64,000 bases of DNA from SAR324 cluster bacterium. Lineage in GTDB: Bacteria; SAR324; XYD2-FULL-50-16. The position numbers and the translations under genes were made by a program. Below the pieces are notes generated by a model that saw nothing but the letters and a program-made list of their open reading frames with translations, was not told the origin of the DNA and did not search any database. The stretch spans positions 207,308 through 271,307 of the forward strand of contig JANQGX010000045.1 of assembly GCA_028282885.1 (NCBI GenBank), written 5' to 3'. Of the stretch, positions 7,993 to 16,781 are shown in pieces (within the stretch, counting starts at the first letter, position 1; each line of letters opens with the position of its first letter).

Positions 7993-9705
7993 ATGACGAG
8001 TCTGAACTACCCATTACAGTACCGGCGATTAAAGACGAGGGAAGTTACGATTGGTCATGTTAAAATCGGCGCGGATAATCCAATCTGTATCCAATCCATG
8101 CTGACCTCTTCAACACAGAACATTCAATCCTGTCTGGATGAAATCAAATCGCTGGTTGCCGTTGATTGTCAGTTAATCCGTCTGACCATACCCAGCAGAA
8201 AAGACCTTGATGCGGCCTACAAGCTTAGGGAGGTTCTTCGTGAAGAAGGAATTGATGTACCTCTGGTGGCGGATATTCACTTTTCCCCTGTTCTGGCAGT
8301 GGATGCCTGTGAAGTTTTCGAAAAGATCAGGATCAATCCCGGCAATTTTTCGGATAAACCCAAACAGGCCAAGATTTCACAATCTAGTGATTCCTTTGAG
8401 GAAGGATATGAGCGGCTCAGGGAAGAGATCAAACCTTTGGTGAAAAACCTGAAATATTACAACAGGGCATTGCGAATTGGTGTTAATCAGGGATCTCTTT
8501 CAACCCGGATGATGGAACAGTATGGAGACACACCGTTGGGTATGGTGAATTCGGCTTTGGAGATGGTGGAGTTGTTTGAAGAGCAAGGTGTTGACCAGCT
8601 TGTGGTTTCCTTAAAGTCTTCGAATCCGGTTGTGGTACAGAAAGCGTACAGGCTGCTTGCTAAGACAATGCCGGAGGAGAATGCGGTTCCTTTGCACTTG
8701 GGGGTAACAGAAGCCGGGAATGAGCTGATGGGTAGAATCAAAAGCCTGGCAGGAATCGGGGTGCTTCTGATTGATGGAATTGGTGATACCATTCGGGTTT
8801 CTCTAACCGAGCCCAGTGCCAACGAAATTCAATTTGCCAGGGAGTTTCTTTCATCCATAGAGCTTTGCCGGATAGAGGAGGAGACAGCACCTGAAGCTCC
8901 CTGGCAAAGGCCACTGAATCACCAGCGTGTGGAAAACGGCCGGGCGGTTTTCAGCGAGTGCAATGTTGGCGGTGGAACTCCCTTGAAACTTGGGGGGCCA
9001 GCAGAGAATGACTATCCCGATGTGGATATTCCATTTCAGTTGGATTTCAGGGTCAGCGATGAAGGAAATCATTCACATCCGGTTGGCGAATCCAAACCGT
9101 TTCTGAAGCTAGCCGGAAATCTGGAGTCAGCTCATCAAAAGCAACCGGAGAATTGTTCTGCCCTTTTAATCGATTGTCAGACTTCACTTCACGCATTAAG
9201 AGGTTTCTATCATCAGTTTATGGGGCAGTGTTCGGTTCCCGTTGGACTGGAACTGCCACCTACATACGATTATTCAACGGATGTTCAACTTGCCGGAATC
9301 CTCTCCGAGGGTTTGCTTGATTTTGTTATTTTGCCAAATGGCATTGAATCCCTGACTTTGCAACGATTTCTCCTTCTGTTGCAGGCAACAAGAAGCAGAA
9401 TCCTGGTTCCTGATTATATCATTTGCCCATCCTGCGGCAGAACTTTATACGATATTCAAAACACAGCCGCAAAGATCAAAGAGAAGACCAGTCATCTCAA
9501 AGGTGTGAAAATCGGGATTATGGGATGTATTGTTAATGGCCCGGGAGAAATGGCGGATGCTGATTTCGGATATGTCGGAAGCGGCCCCGGCAAAATTGAT
9601 CTTTATTTCGGCCAGAAAAGAGTCTGCAGGGGAGTAGATGAATCCGAGGCCGTGGATCGCTTGATTGCCTTGATGAAAGAAAAGGGATACTGGCAGGAAA
9701 GATAG
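7993..9705 (+). CDS. ispG: 4-hydroxy-3-methylbut-2-en-1-yl diphosphate synthase, long form
   Basis: IspG (GcpE) performs the penultimate [4Fe-4S]-dependent reductive step of the MEP isoprenoid pathway. The N-terminal TIM-barrel half (about 1-290) has VTIGHVKIGADNPICIQSM, VADIHFSP, RINPGNF and GVNQGSL. The C-terminal iron-sulfur half has CPSCGRT near residue 477 and MGCIVNGPGEM near 512, giving the three cluster cysteines and the glutamate ligand. At 570 residues it carries an insert of about 140 residues between the halves, the three-domain form known from plants, Chlamydia and Bacteroidetes. Typical proteobacterial IspG has about 370 residues. Confidence 0.95.
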   Translation: MTSLNYPLQYRRLKTREVTIGHVKIGADNPICIQSMLTSSTQNIQSCLDEIKSLVAVDCQLIRLTIPSRKDLDAAYKLREVLREEGIDVPLVADIHFSPVLAVDACEVFEKIRINPGNFSDKPKQAKISQSSDSFEEGYERLREEIKPLVKNLKYYNRALRIGVNQGSLSTRMMEQYGDTPLGMVNSALEMVELFEEQGVDQLVVSLKSSNPVVVQKAYRLLAKTMPEENAVPLHLGVTEAGNELMGRIKSLAGIGVLLIDGIGDTIRVSLTEPSANEIQFAREFLSSIELCRIEEETAPEAPWQRPLNHQRVENGRAVFSECNVGGGTPLKLGGPAENDYPDVDIPFQLDFRVSDEGNHSHPVGESKPFLKLAGNLESAHQKQPENCSALLIDCQTSLHALRGFYHQFMGQCSVPVGLELPPTYDYSTDVQLAGILSEGLLDFVILPNGIESLTLQRFLLLLQATRSRILVPDYIICPSCGRTLYDIQNTAAKIKEKTSHLKGVKIGIMGCIVNGPGEMADADFGYVGSGPGKIDLYFGQKRVCRGVDESEAVDRLIALMKEKGYWQER

Positions 9706-9709
9706 GCCG

Positions 9710-9736
9710 GCAGCCTCGATTGATCAGCGAGGCTGC
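9710..9736. terminator. Hairpin between convergent ispG and lipoprotein genes
   Basis: A perfect nine-base-pair stem, GCAGCCTCG (9710-9718) with CGAGGCTGC (9728-9736), has a nine-base loop. It lies in the 44-base convergent gap. There is no clear T-tract on either side, so it may act as a 3'-end stabiliser as much as a terminator. Confidence 0.5.
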
Positions 9737-9749
9737 AACAATTAACCGG

Positions 9750-10982
9750 TTATCTTAAGTATGATTTCAAAATCTCCTTCAAGTTTCGAATGGCTAACAA
9801 CGCCTCGCTCCCGCTAACAGAGGCCATCGGTTCGAAATCCCCCGTTACCTTGTTATTTACAGTCATTAATCCCCTGTTGACAACGGTTCTGGTGGCGTTG
9901 TAGTACCAGATGTTCTGGTTGACATCGGGAAAGGGAGACGCTTCCCCAACGTACCGAGTTGCCAGTGACGGATCCTTGGTCACCTTGATAAGAAGGTCCT
10001 GCAGCAGTTGGGCAAATTCTGCACGTTTGTATTCCTGATCCGGATAGAACTTATGCGCAGGATCCGGTCCCAGCCCCTTGACTCCAAGCTTGATAACTTC
10101 CTTAATGGATGCCTCAAGTGGGTGACCTGTAATGTCAACAGCATCCGGGTATTTTTGCAGCGGATCGAGGCTCATTTTTTTCTGGGCATTGGGAACAACA
10201 TAGCCGCTCTTCTTGGTTTGGCCGCTCTGTTTATAGATGCGATCAAGTCTCAGTTCGGCAACAAACAAAGCGGCAACATCTGCCCGTGTGATTTTTTCCA
10301 CATAAGCAACATCTGCTCCGAACTGGCTTCCCGGAACCGCCCTGCGAATGTCCTGAATTCTTTTCAGTTCCTTGTTTGCCTGGTCTTCATATTGAGCGCC
10401 AAGCGCAAGTACTTTTTCCAGCAATTCTGTAGCTTTGTTATAGCTGAGCTTGCGGGCGGCGGCCAGACCCATGAAATAATAAGGTGCCGGATTATCGGCA
10501 TCCAGATCCACGGCATCCTCAAAGTGTTCCTCAGCGTTTTCATACCAGTCGTCTTTTGGGAGCTGCAATACAAAATAGATCCGGATGGCAAAACTATGGA
10601 TTCTAGCCCTCTCTTTATCGTTGTCGGCGGCTTTCAGGGCTTTCTTGATCTGGTCTTCAGCCTGCTCAAACGTGCTGGTTCTTGTAGCTTTGGAAACACC
10701 GGGTCTTGAAGCTTCATAAGCCGATGCGACAGCAAGTCCGCTTAAGGCATTTGCATGATCTGATTTCAGGCTTAAGGCTTTTCTGTATGAAGCCCTGGCG
10801 TCTTCATAACGTTGGTTCAGCAGGGCGTCATCCCCCCGCTGCACATGAAATTCCGGGGTGTCCATTGATCCGCTTCTCTCTCTGGAAGAGGCGGCCTGCT
10901 GGCTACAGCTTGACATAAGCAGAAGGCTCATAACCATTGCCAACGAAGTAAACCATAATTTTGTAATATACTTTTGCTTCAT
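9750..10982 (-). CDS. Lipoprotein with TPR repeats and C-terminal SLH-type region
   Basis: The signal peptide ends in a lipobox, LLLMSSC near residue 26, so the mature protein is lipid-anchored. Residues about 45-210 contain TPR repeats (DDALLNQRYEDARASYRKAL; PYYFMGLAAARKLSYNKATE). From about 225 the sequence resembles S-layer homology modules: ITRADVAALFVAEL, DITGHPLEASIKEVIKLGV with FYPDQEYKRAEFAQLLQDLL, then FPDVNQNIWYYNATRTVVNRG. SLH modules bind cell-wall polymers. In Gram-negative lineages they tether the outer membrane to peptidoglycan. GGAG stands eight bases before the ATG. The 300-residue exported protein upstream is on the same strand. Confidence 0.7.
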   Translation of the reverse strand: MKQKYITKLWFTSLAMVMSLLLMSSCSQQAASSRERSGSMDTPEFHVQRGDDALLNQRYEDARASYRKALSLKSDHANALSGLAVASAYEASRPGVSKATRTSTFEQAEDQIKKALKAADNDKERARIHSFAIRIYFVLQLPKDDWYENAEEHFEDAVDLDADNPAPYYFMGLAAARKLSYNKATELLEKVLALGAQYEDQANKELKRIQDIRRAVPGSQFGADVAYVEKITRADVAALFVAELRLDRIYKQSGQTKKSGYVVPNAQKKMSLDPLQKYPDAVDITGHPLEASIKEVIKLGVKGLGPDPAHKFYPDQEYKRAEFAQLLQDLLIKVTKDPSLATRYVGEASPFPDVNQNIWYYNATRTVVNRGLMTVNNKVTGDFEPMASVSGSEALLAIRNLKEILKSYLR

Positions 10983-11097
10983 CTGTTTGCTCCATTGCTA
11001 ATTGTTGAACAGATTGTCAACGGTGTGTTGTGGTTTTAATTCAACGAGGTAATCCGATAGTAGGATTGTACCCGTTGATATCAATCCAATCTGTTAA

Positions 11098-12000
11098 TCA
11101 GATAACGATCATCACTCGCGCTTCTCTCAAAAAAGACTGGGTGGCATCCAGTTTCATTAACAATTCAGCGTCTTCATCAGAGATAACCAGATCAGATGAT
11201 TGACTTCCCTGGTTCGGTCTTCCCTTTATGAGTAAGGGATTTCCTTTAACCCGCTCGTTATCTTTTGCTTTGTCCAGGTCATTCACATAGCCCACGATAC
11301 CATATTTCAATACAAAATCCCGTTCAACCGCCATCGATCCATAGACTTCCTTTCCTTCGGCAGTGTAAATCTTCGGGGACATGGCGGGAGTTATCCCGGA
11401 ACCCCTGGCATCGATAATGACTCCTGTATAAACGGTATCCGCACTACCTCCGTATTGAGATCCCTCTTTTTTCTCAACTTTCTTTTTTTCGGGTCTCTGG
11501 AACATGTCGTTTCCCTGCATGTCGAACTGACGGTTATCGATCAGGATGGAGACGATGTCTCGCATATACATTTTCATGGTGACCCAGACTGATCCGTCAT
11601 TCATCATTTTTGGTCTTCCGACTTCCTGAACATGCTTGATTTTGCCACTGATCTGGGTTTTGATGGTATCGTCTTCCAACATCCCTGCTTTTACGGTACT
11701 TGTTGAGGTGATGTTAATCCCTTCGACCATTTGCAGGAGATTCTTCTGGGCAACAATTATTGCCGCCTGATGCGCGGAATAGGTTTTCTGTGCTTTGGTG
11801 GTAAACGCAGGATTGGGAACTCCCATACCGGTTGCGTAGATAACGCCATTCTCCCAATCAATACAACCATTGGTTTCCATGACAGTACAATCATTCTTCG
11901 CCACATCAGGCATGCAGGAAGCGCCTGAGCACATTGTTTCGGCATAAACGAAGCCGGTAGTGAGCAGATAAAAGAAAAAAACCGTGATGATATGTTTCAT
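11098..12000 (-). CDS. Exported LPP20-like protein
   Basis: The 300-residue protein begins with a signal peptide cleaved near FVYAETMC. A cysteine-rich short segment (CSGASC...DCTVMETNGCIDW) precedes an LPP20-type domain: the stretch TYSAHQAAIIVAQKNLLQMV followed by EGINITSTSTVKAG matches the family pattern of an alanine-rich helix leading to a short strand. VWVTMKMYMRDIVSIL continues the fold. The C-terminal half has a second beta-rich part (YTGVIIDARGSGITPAMSPK). The start is set at the ATG at 12000 because GAGG lies eight bases upstream. A TTG two codons earlier is also possible. The function is unknown; envelope lipoprotein-like proteins of this family occur near flagellar and porin genes. 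Confidence 0.6.
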   Translation of the reverse strand: MKHIITVFFFYLLTTGFVYAETMCSGASCMPDVAKNDCTVMETNGCIDWENGVIYATGMGVPNPAFTTKAQKTYSAHQAAIIVAQKNLLQMVEGINITSTSTVKAGMLEDDTIKTQISGKIKHVQEVGRPKMMNDGSVWVTMKMYMRDIVSILIDNRQFDMQGNDMFQRPEKKKVEKKEGSQYGGSADTVYTGVIIDARGSGITPAMSPKIYTAEGKEVYGSMAVERDFVLKYGIVGYVNDLDKAKDNERVKGNPLLIKGRPNQGSQSSDLVISDEDAELLMKLDATQSFLREARVMIVI

Positions 12001-12229
12001 TTTCAAAGCCTCTTCATAGGGTTACGGATTTGATAGATTGCCTCAGGACAATAATGGCTATTCAATATCCAGAAACCTGGAAACTGTTTTTGAAGTTTCT
12101 CTATAAAATCGGAATTCAAACTATTCCTATAGCTTTTTTTATTCAATATTAGTGCAAATTGAAAGCATAGAATAAAAATAATTGAAAAAGAGAAGACAAT
12201 AAACCGAAATCAAACCAAAGGAATCCTTC

Positions 12230-12457
12230 TTGCTTTTCCATAACCAGGTCGAATTTTGTCGATTCGCCAATCCATTGTCAGGCGAGGTGATTACTGCTAA
12301 ACTGACAGTAGCAAATACTCGACAGGTACTGGAATTTGTTTATGACGACACTTTTTTAAAACCTGTTGAATGCGGATTGCCGAATCAGGCTGTTCAACCA
12401 ATTGATCAGCTTATATTTTCAATAATTATCCAGGACCAGGGAATATCCACTAGGTAG
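12230..12457 (+). CDS. Small hypothetical protein preceding the FliN-like gene
   Basis: This is a 75-codon frame starting with TTG, preceded at about six bases by AAAGGAA. It stops six bases before the FliN-like ATG, which suggests translational coupling. The sequence is mixed alpha/beta in appearance (GEVITAKLTVANTRQVLEFV; PIDQLIFSIIIQD) and matches no family I recognise. Its position and ribosome binding site support a real gene. The absence of an ATG and of a known family are the reasons for caution. Confidence 0.5.
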   Translation: MLFHNQVEFCRFANPLSGEVITAKLTVANTRQVLEFVYDDTFLKPVECGLPNQAVQPIDQLIFSIIIQDQGISTR

Positions 12458-12462
12458 AGAAC

Positions 12463-12840
12463 ATGGCAGCAAACGAAGAATACGATCTCGATGAGGAACT
12501 TTTTGGAACCGGAGCCAGCAAAAAAGACCCAAGAAAAGCTGCAATCGGTGACGATGAGGATGAAGAGATCCCGCACGGTGAAGTGGATTATCTTCATGAT
12601 GTCCCATTGAGTATGCATGCGCAGATTGGATCTGTTCAAAAAACCATGCGCGAGGTTTTGACATTAAAAGCCGGATCAGTGATAGAATTCGACAAAGTTG
12701 TCGGGGAACCAATGGATGTGCTGATTGGCGGCAGACTGATGTGCCGGGGTGAAATTGTTGTAGTAAATGAAAGGTACGGCATTAGAATTAGTGAAGTCAT
12801 CCGTGCCGAAGACAGCCAGAAGGAAATGGAAAGCATTTAA
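12463..12840 (+). CDS. FliN-like SpoA-domain protein (orphan)
   Basis: The 125-residue protein has an acidic N-terminal half rich in Asp and Glu (about residues 1-45) and a C-terminal SpoA/FliN domain. The domain signature is GSVIEFDKVVGEPMDVLIGG, then a RGEIVVVNERYGIRISEVI strand pair, as in FliN C-rings and in type III secretion SctQ. FliN builds the flagellar switch with FliM and FliG. No other flagellar or type III gene is present here: the next gene is orn. It could be a dispersed fliN or a paralogue used elsewhere. The small gene just upstream is its only likely partner. Confidence 0.75.
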   Translation: MAANEEYDLDEELFGTGASKKDPRKAAIGDDEDEEIPHGEVDYLHDVPLSMHAQIGSVQKTMREVLTLKAGSVIEFDKVVGEPMDVLIGGRLMCRGEIVVVNERYGIRISEVIRAEDSQKEMESI

Positions 12841-12867
12841 ACCCCCAAACTTAACTTTGCCATAGAT

Positions 12868-13404
12868 ATGGACAACAACAATCGTCTGGTTTGGATGGAT
12901 CTTGAAATGACGGGATTAAATCCTGCCAGGGATCGAATTCTTGAAATCGCTACTATCATAACCGATACTGATCTTAACCTGGTCGAAATGGGTCCCGAGT
13001 TGGTGATCTATCAATCCGATGAAGTGTTGGCCGGGATGAATGAATGGTGCGTCGAGCATCATAGCGATTCGGGGCTGGTCGATAAGGTTAAGCAGTCGTC
13101 TATCTCAGAAGCTGAGGCCGAGGCCGAGACTCTCGACTTCTTGAAGCAACATCTGGATCCTGAAAGTGCCCCTCTATGTGGAAACAGTATTCATCAGGAT
13201 AGAAATTTCCTCGCCAGGTACATGACCCGACTCAACAAATTTCTGCACTATCGCAATATCGATGTTAGCAGTCTTAAAGAACTGACCTATCGTTGGTATC
13301 CAGACCTTCCTAAATTTATCAAAAAAGGCATGCATACCGCTCTGGAAGATATTCTGGAGTCAGTTGAGGAGCTGAAATACTATCGAAAGTATATCTTCAA
13401 ATAA
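12868..13404 (+). CDS. orn: Oligoribonuclease
   Basis: A DEDDh 3'-5' exonuclease that degrades RNA dinucleotides (including pGpG from c-di-GMP breakdown) to mononucleotides. All acidic positions are visible: WMDLEMTGL near residue 9 (Asp, Glu), CGNSIHQDRNFL near 108 (Asp), and GMHTALEDI near 156 (His plus Asp). The length of 178 residues is normal (E. coli Orn has 181). It starts 27 bases after the FliN-like gene and probably shares its transcript. It ends eight bases from the convergent methyltransferase gene. Confidence 0.96.
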   Translation: MDNNNRLVWMDLEMTGLNPARDRILEIATIITDTDLNLVEMGPELVIYQSDEVLAGMNEWCVEHHSDSGLVDKVKQSSISEAEAEAETLDFLKQHLDPESAPLCGNSIHQDRNFLARYMTRLNKFLHYRNIDVSSLKELTYRWYPDLPKFIKKGMHTALEDILESVEELKYYRKYIFK

Positions 13405-13412
13405 GCATCAGT

Positions 13413-14063
13413 TTACGATCCAACCTTGATATAATCCTTCTGAAAGAAAACTTCCGAGTTCCCTTCAAATTCCAACTTCACCTTAAAGTGGTCCGCTATC
13501 CAGGAGAAAGTTTCTTTGGCGTAGAAGGCGACATGGGTGGGATCTCCTTTATAATACCAGGATGAAAACTCGATATTTTTCCCCAGGATCGAGGTTTTGA
13601 TTCCCAGCCACCCTCGCGGTTTCAGGAGGTTGAGCATCTTGTCCCAACTCTTTAGGGGATTGTAAAAATGTTCAACCGTCTCAACACAGGTGATGAACTC
13701 AAACTGGTGTTTCGGCTCGATTTCCTGAGGATGGAAATAGGGGTCATAGATTTCCACAGCGTAACCCCGTTTCTCAAGTAGCTCAGCCAGGACAGGGTTT
13801 GGTCCTGATCCGAAATCCAGACCGGTTTGGCCGGGCTTGAGCCTACTTACCAGGGGACTGATAAACTCCTCAAGGAAGCGCACATAGCTTTTATCTTTTA
13901 CCGAATTTCGATGTTCCAGATAGCGTGATTTTTCCATATCTGGTGACAAGTGATACTTGTCTGGCACGAAAACCAGCTTACAGACGGAACAGCAATAATA
14001 TTGTCTTTTACGATCTTTGTGAAAGAAATCGGTTTGCCTGTTCAGACAAAGTGGACATTCCAT
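13413..14063 (-). CDS. Class I SAM-dependent methyltransferase with N-terminal zinc ribbon
   Basis: Two CxxC pairs in the first 30 residues (MECPLC and YCCSVCKLVF) form a zinc ribbon. A SAM-binding motif GLDFGSGPNPVLAELLEKRG lies near residue 80, followed by an acidic strand end (EIYDP), FITCVETVEHF and LLKPRGWLGIKTSI. This is the Methyltransf_23-like layout often annotated as a zinc-ribbon methyltransferase. The substrate is unknown. The start is the ATG at 14063, with AGGAAA just upstream. A longer frame to 14123 lacks a ribosome binding site and precedes the ribbon with hydrophobic residues. Confidence 0.75.
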   Translation of the reverse strand: MECPLCLNRQTDFFHKDRKRQYYCCSVCKLVFVPDKYHLSPDMEKSRYLEHRNSVKDKSYVRFLEEFISPLVSRLKPGQTGLDFGSGPNPVLAELLEKRGYAVEIYDPYFHPQEIEPKHQFEFITCVETVEHFYNPLKSWDKMLNLLKPRGWLGIKTSILGKNIEFSSWYYKGDPTHVAFYAKETFSWIADHFKVKLEFEGNSEVFFQKDYIKVGS

Positions 14064-14235
14064 TTTTTCCTGTTCATTAATGTTATATATACAGCCATCA
14101 AGAATACAGATAACCCAGATCACAGGTCAACGTGTATTACCCAAAAACAGTTGAAGCATGCTCCGTTTTCAAGGAGAATAGATCTTTTACTCACCTGAGA
14201 ACAACTGTTTAATCCCAATGATATGGAGATAACCC

Positions 14236-14751
14236 ATGAGCCAGAGCGAAGGTATTGTCGCCAACCTTGAAACAAACAAGGGCACCATCCGCTTGAGATT
14301 ATTTGCGGATAAAACCCCGGTTACTGTTGCCAGTTTTGTAAACCTAGTTTTAAAGGGGTTTTATGATGGACTGATCTTTCACAGGGTGATTGATGATTTC
14401 ATGATTCAGGGCGGGTGCCCAAATGGGAACGGTATGGGAGGTCCCGGATACCGATTTGAAGACGAATGTATTCCTGATTTGAAACATGACAAACCGGGTG
14501 TTCTGTCCATGGCAAACGCGGGCCCCGGAACCAATGGCAGCCAGTTTTTCATCACGCATCTTCCCACACCATGGCTTGACGGAAAACACACCGTTTTTGG
14601 CGAAGTCCTGGACAGCAATGACCAGCAGGTTGTGAATGAAGTTCGCCAGGGAGACAATATTCAGAAGATCACGCTCGAAGGCAAGACGGATGGATTGCTG
14701 GAGGCTAAAAAGGATCGCATTGAAGAGTGGAACCGGGAAATGGATCTCTAA
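14236..14751 (+). CDS. ppiB: Cyclophilin-type peptidyl-prolyl cis-trans isomerase
   Basis: A cyclophilin that speeds proline isomerisation in folding proteins. No signal peptide is present, so it acts in the cytoplasm like E. coli PpiB. Core motifs are FHRVIDDFMIQGGCPNGNG (catalytic Arg, Phe, Gln), GVLSMANAGPGTNGSQFFI, and LDGKHTVFGEV. The length of 171 residues fits. The ATG follows GGAG by seven bases. A strong bidirectional terminator follows it. Confidence 0.93.
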   Translation: MSQSEGIVANLETNKGTIRLRLFADKTPVTVASFVNLVLKGFYDGLIFHRVIDDFMIQGGCPNGNGMGGPGYRFEDECIPDLKHDKPGVLSMANAGPGTNGSQFFITHLPTPWLDGKHTVFGEVLDSNDQQVVNEVRQGDNIQKITLEGKTDGLLEAKKDRIEEWNREMDL

Positions 14752-14755
14752 AATG

Positions 14756-14788
14756 AAAAAAGCCCGTTAACCAAATTAACGGGCTTTT
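14756..14788. terminator. Bidirectional intrinsic terminator between ppiB and the porin-like gene
   Basis: AGCCCGTTAA (14761-14770) pairs perfectly with TTAACGGGCT (14776-14785) across a five-base CCAAA loop. An A run precedes the stem and a T run follows it, so it serves both the plus-strand cyclophilin gene and the minus-strand porin-like gene. Confidence 0.9.
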
Positions 14789-14843
14789 CACGATTTTGAT
14801 CAACCGATGATTTTTACTGCCAGTTGAGGCGCTTCATCAGTAC

Positions 14844-16316
14844 TTAGTTTCCAAATTTCATCTGCAGGGAAACACCGAATGAAGAGGAGCTGGTCTGTGT
14901 AAACGTCCCCAGGTTGTTTCCTTTGTTGGCTTGATTGAAGCCAGCAATTAGTTCAGTGTAGCTTGCATCACCCAGCAGAGCTTTCAAAGTCGTTTCCTGC
15001 TCTGCAACCAAGACCGGGTTATCCCTCATGGCATCCATATCGCTTCGTAGCTTTGAATCCTCTTTGGCATTAAATGCATTGTAGAAGAAAGTGATAGTCG
15101 CCCCTTCAGCTATATCAATCCCGTAGTTGAGATGCATTGCGGAATCCATCTCCAGGCCTGCTTCTACATAGCCCTCTTCTCCCCATTCCGGGGTATTGAT
15201 GGATACATAGTCAAAAGCCAGTTTACCCGGGCCGATATCTCCGATCACTCCAACACCCATGGTTGTAAATTGCTTCTTTTGTGTATCGGAACGAACATTA
15301 TTATATTTTGTCAGTCCCGGTACAATCGCATCCAATTGATCGATGTAATCGTTAAGGGTCTCAAGAGCACTCAAATCGGTATTGGATACAGCGTTTCCGG
15401 CACCGGCCTGATAAGCAAAGAACGGTTTGAAAGCACCCAGATCCACTTTGAAGACAAAGTTTGTCATGGTATGGGACTCTTCCTGTAACCATTGGTTGAT
15501 GATCAAGTTGGCATCATCGGAAGTGGCATCATTTTCCAATCCACCTACAGATATGGCTTGGTACCCGAGAACCGCTTCAAACATACCGAACTTGCCCTGG
15601 AACCAGAAGGCGTTGTTTTTTGCCTGTTTTGCGGATCCGCCAACCAGGATCATGGACATATCACCCATTCCCTGCAGCATGGCAACACCAAGCTCGATAT
15701 CTTCTGAGAGATGGAGATCCAAGGAAATACCCGGTTTTTCATCAGCTACTGCTGCGGTGTAGAAAATGAAATCATCGTCTTTATCCCCCACAAATTTGTG
15801 ACCAATAGCATAAGCATTGGCTGTTTGTGCAATAGTCTGGGTTCCGACCTTAATTCCCAGCATGACAGCAGGTGCATACCTTACCCAGACATCACCCAGC
15901 TTGACCTTGTCCACCATAGCCCCATCTTTGTCAAACTCAGTATTATCATCAGGGTCGTTGGCATCCATGGTGAGTTTGGCCACACCAATGAAATTGTACC
16001 AGGTGGTGTCTCCATACTTGTTTTCACCGGCCCTTGATACCATGGTTAAAGCACCATGAGCTCGAACATTCTGCTGGGAGCGGTTGTTGGCTCCAGAACG
16101 GAAGTCAAATCCGTCCGACCAGGCTTCTTCACCATTGATAGATTCCTGGTAGTCTGAGGAATCCAGTGGGGTTCTGTAATCGGTCTGCAGTTTATAGTAA
16201 CTTTCAAGATCTCCGTAGATTTCCAGATCCACAGGAGTTTTTGTCAGCTTCTCAGCAAAACCGCCGGTTGCAAATGCCATCATGCAAGCGGATGCAACAA
16301 TCAGTTTTTTTAACAT
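14844..16316 (-). CDS. Outer-membrane porin-like protein
   Basis: The 490-residue protein has a clear signal peptide (MLKKLIVASACMMAFATGGFA). The mature part is rich in alternating hydrophobic/polar segments typical of beta-barrel strands (VDLEIYGDLESYYKL; KLGDVWVRYAPAVMLGIKVG; SSFGVSLQMKFGN), with loops full of Asp, Asn and Gly. The opening 'VDLEIYGDLESYY' resembles the first strand of general porins. It ends in FGN rather than the usual terminal aromatic, which is slightly unusual. The ATG at 16316 is chosen because AGGAGAGGAAAC directly precedes it. An upstream TTTGACATT on the same strand (around 16460) could be part of its promoter. Substrate specificity cannot be read. Confidence 0.72.
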   Translation of the reverse strand: MLKKLIVASACMMAFATGGFAEKLTKTPVDLEIYGDLESYYKLQTDYRTPLDSSDYQESINGEEAWSDGFDFRSGANNRSQQNVRAHGALTMVSRAGENKYGDTTWYNFIGVAKLTMDANDPDDNTEFDKDGAMVDKVKLGDVWVRYAPAVMLGIKVGTQTIAQTANAYAIGHKFVGDKDDDFIFYTAAVADEKPGISLDLHLSEDIELGVAMLQGMGDMSMILVGGSAKQAKNNAFWFQGKFGMFEAVLGYQAISVGGLENDATSDDANLIINQWLQEESHTMTNFVFKVDLGAFKPFFAYQAGAGNAVSNTDLSALETLNDYIDQLDAIVPGLTKYNNVRSDTQKKQFTTMGVGVIGDIGPGKLAFDYVSINTPEWGEEGYVEAGLEMDSAMHLNYGIDIAEGATITFFYNAFNAKEDSKLRSDMDAMRDNPVLVAEQETTLKALLGDASYTELIAGFNQANKGNNLGTFTQTSSSSFGVSLQMKFGN

Positions 16317-16781
16317 TGTTTCCTCTCCTTTCTTGATTTCCAAAATATGTGAATCCTCACATCAGATTTTAAACGCTAACAAACGACAAAAAGGCGCCTC
16401 AAACAGCGCACAGTTTTGTGTCATTCGTGTAATAGGCTTAATGAACAAATAAAAAAATGTCAAATAAAAAAAGTAAAAATATCTGAGAGCTATATAAAGC
16501 TACAGTCAAATATTTTGAGAAATCAATTGGTTATTAAATATAAGTGAAAACAGCAATAACTTGGAGCGCAATAGGCACTGATGAACCATTTAATGGGGGA
16601 CTGCAGGAACTAAGAAAACGAACGTCTGTTTTTATTCTGATGCGATTGGGATGTAACGCTGATTTATAAAACTGGTTCAAAAGAGTTGAATTGGTGGATT
16701 GTAGGGAGCTTAACTTCTTCAATAAGGGAGAAGGCTGGGACAGGGACCGGAAGACCGATCCCCTGATATTCTGCTTAATTA
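16317..16781. other. AT-rich non-coding region upstream of the porin-like gene
   Basis: No gene is supported. On the minus strand, 16457-16463 reads TTGACA but the -10 at the right spacing is poor. A GGCGCC-containing short inverted repeat near 16392-16410 is followed on the minus strand by a T run and could attenuate porin transcription. At 16743-16762 an eight-base-pair hairpin with an AAGA loop (one G-U pair in the minus-strand RNA) marks the 3' end of the Bax-inhibitor gene transcript. A 62-codon minus-strand frame at 16534-16722 was judged spurious. Confidence 0.35.

Noticed and set aside
10008..10709. 233-codon plus-strand frame inside the SLH lipoprotein gene
   Set aside because: Lies antisense to a lipoprotein with clear signal, TPR and SLH sequence, and shows no domain of its own.
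16534..16722. 62-codon minus-strand frame upstream of the porin-like gene
   Set aside because: AT-rich region, no ribosome binding site and low-complexity translation.
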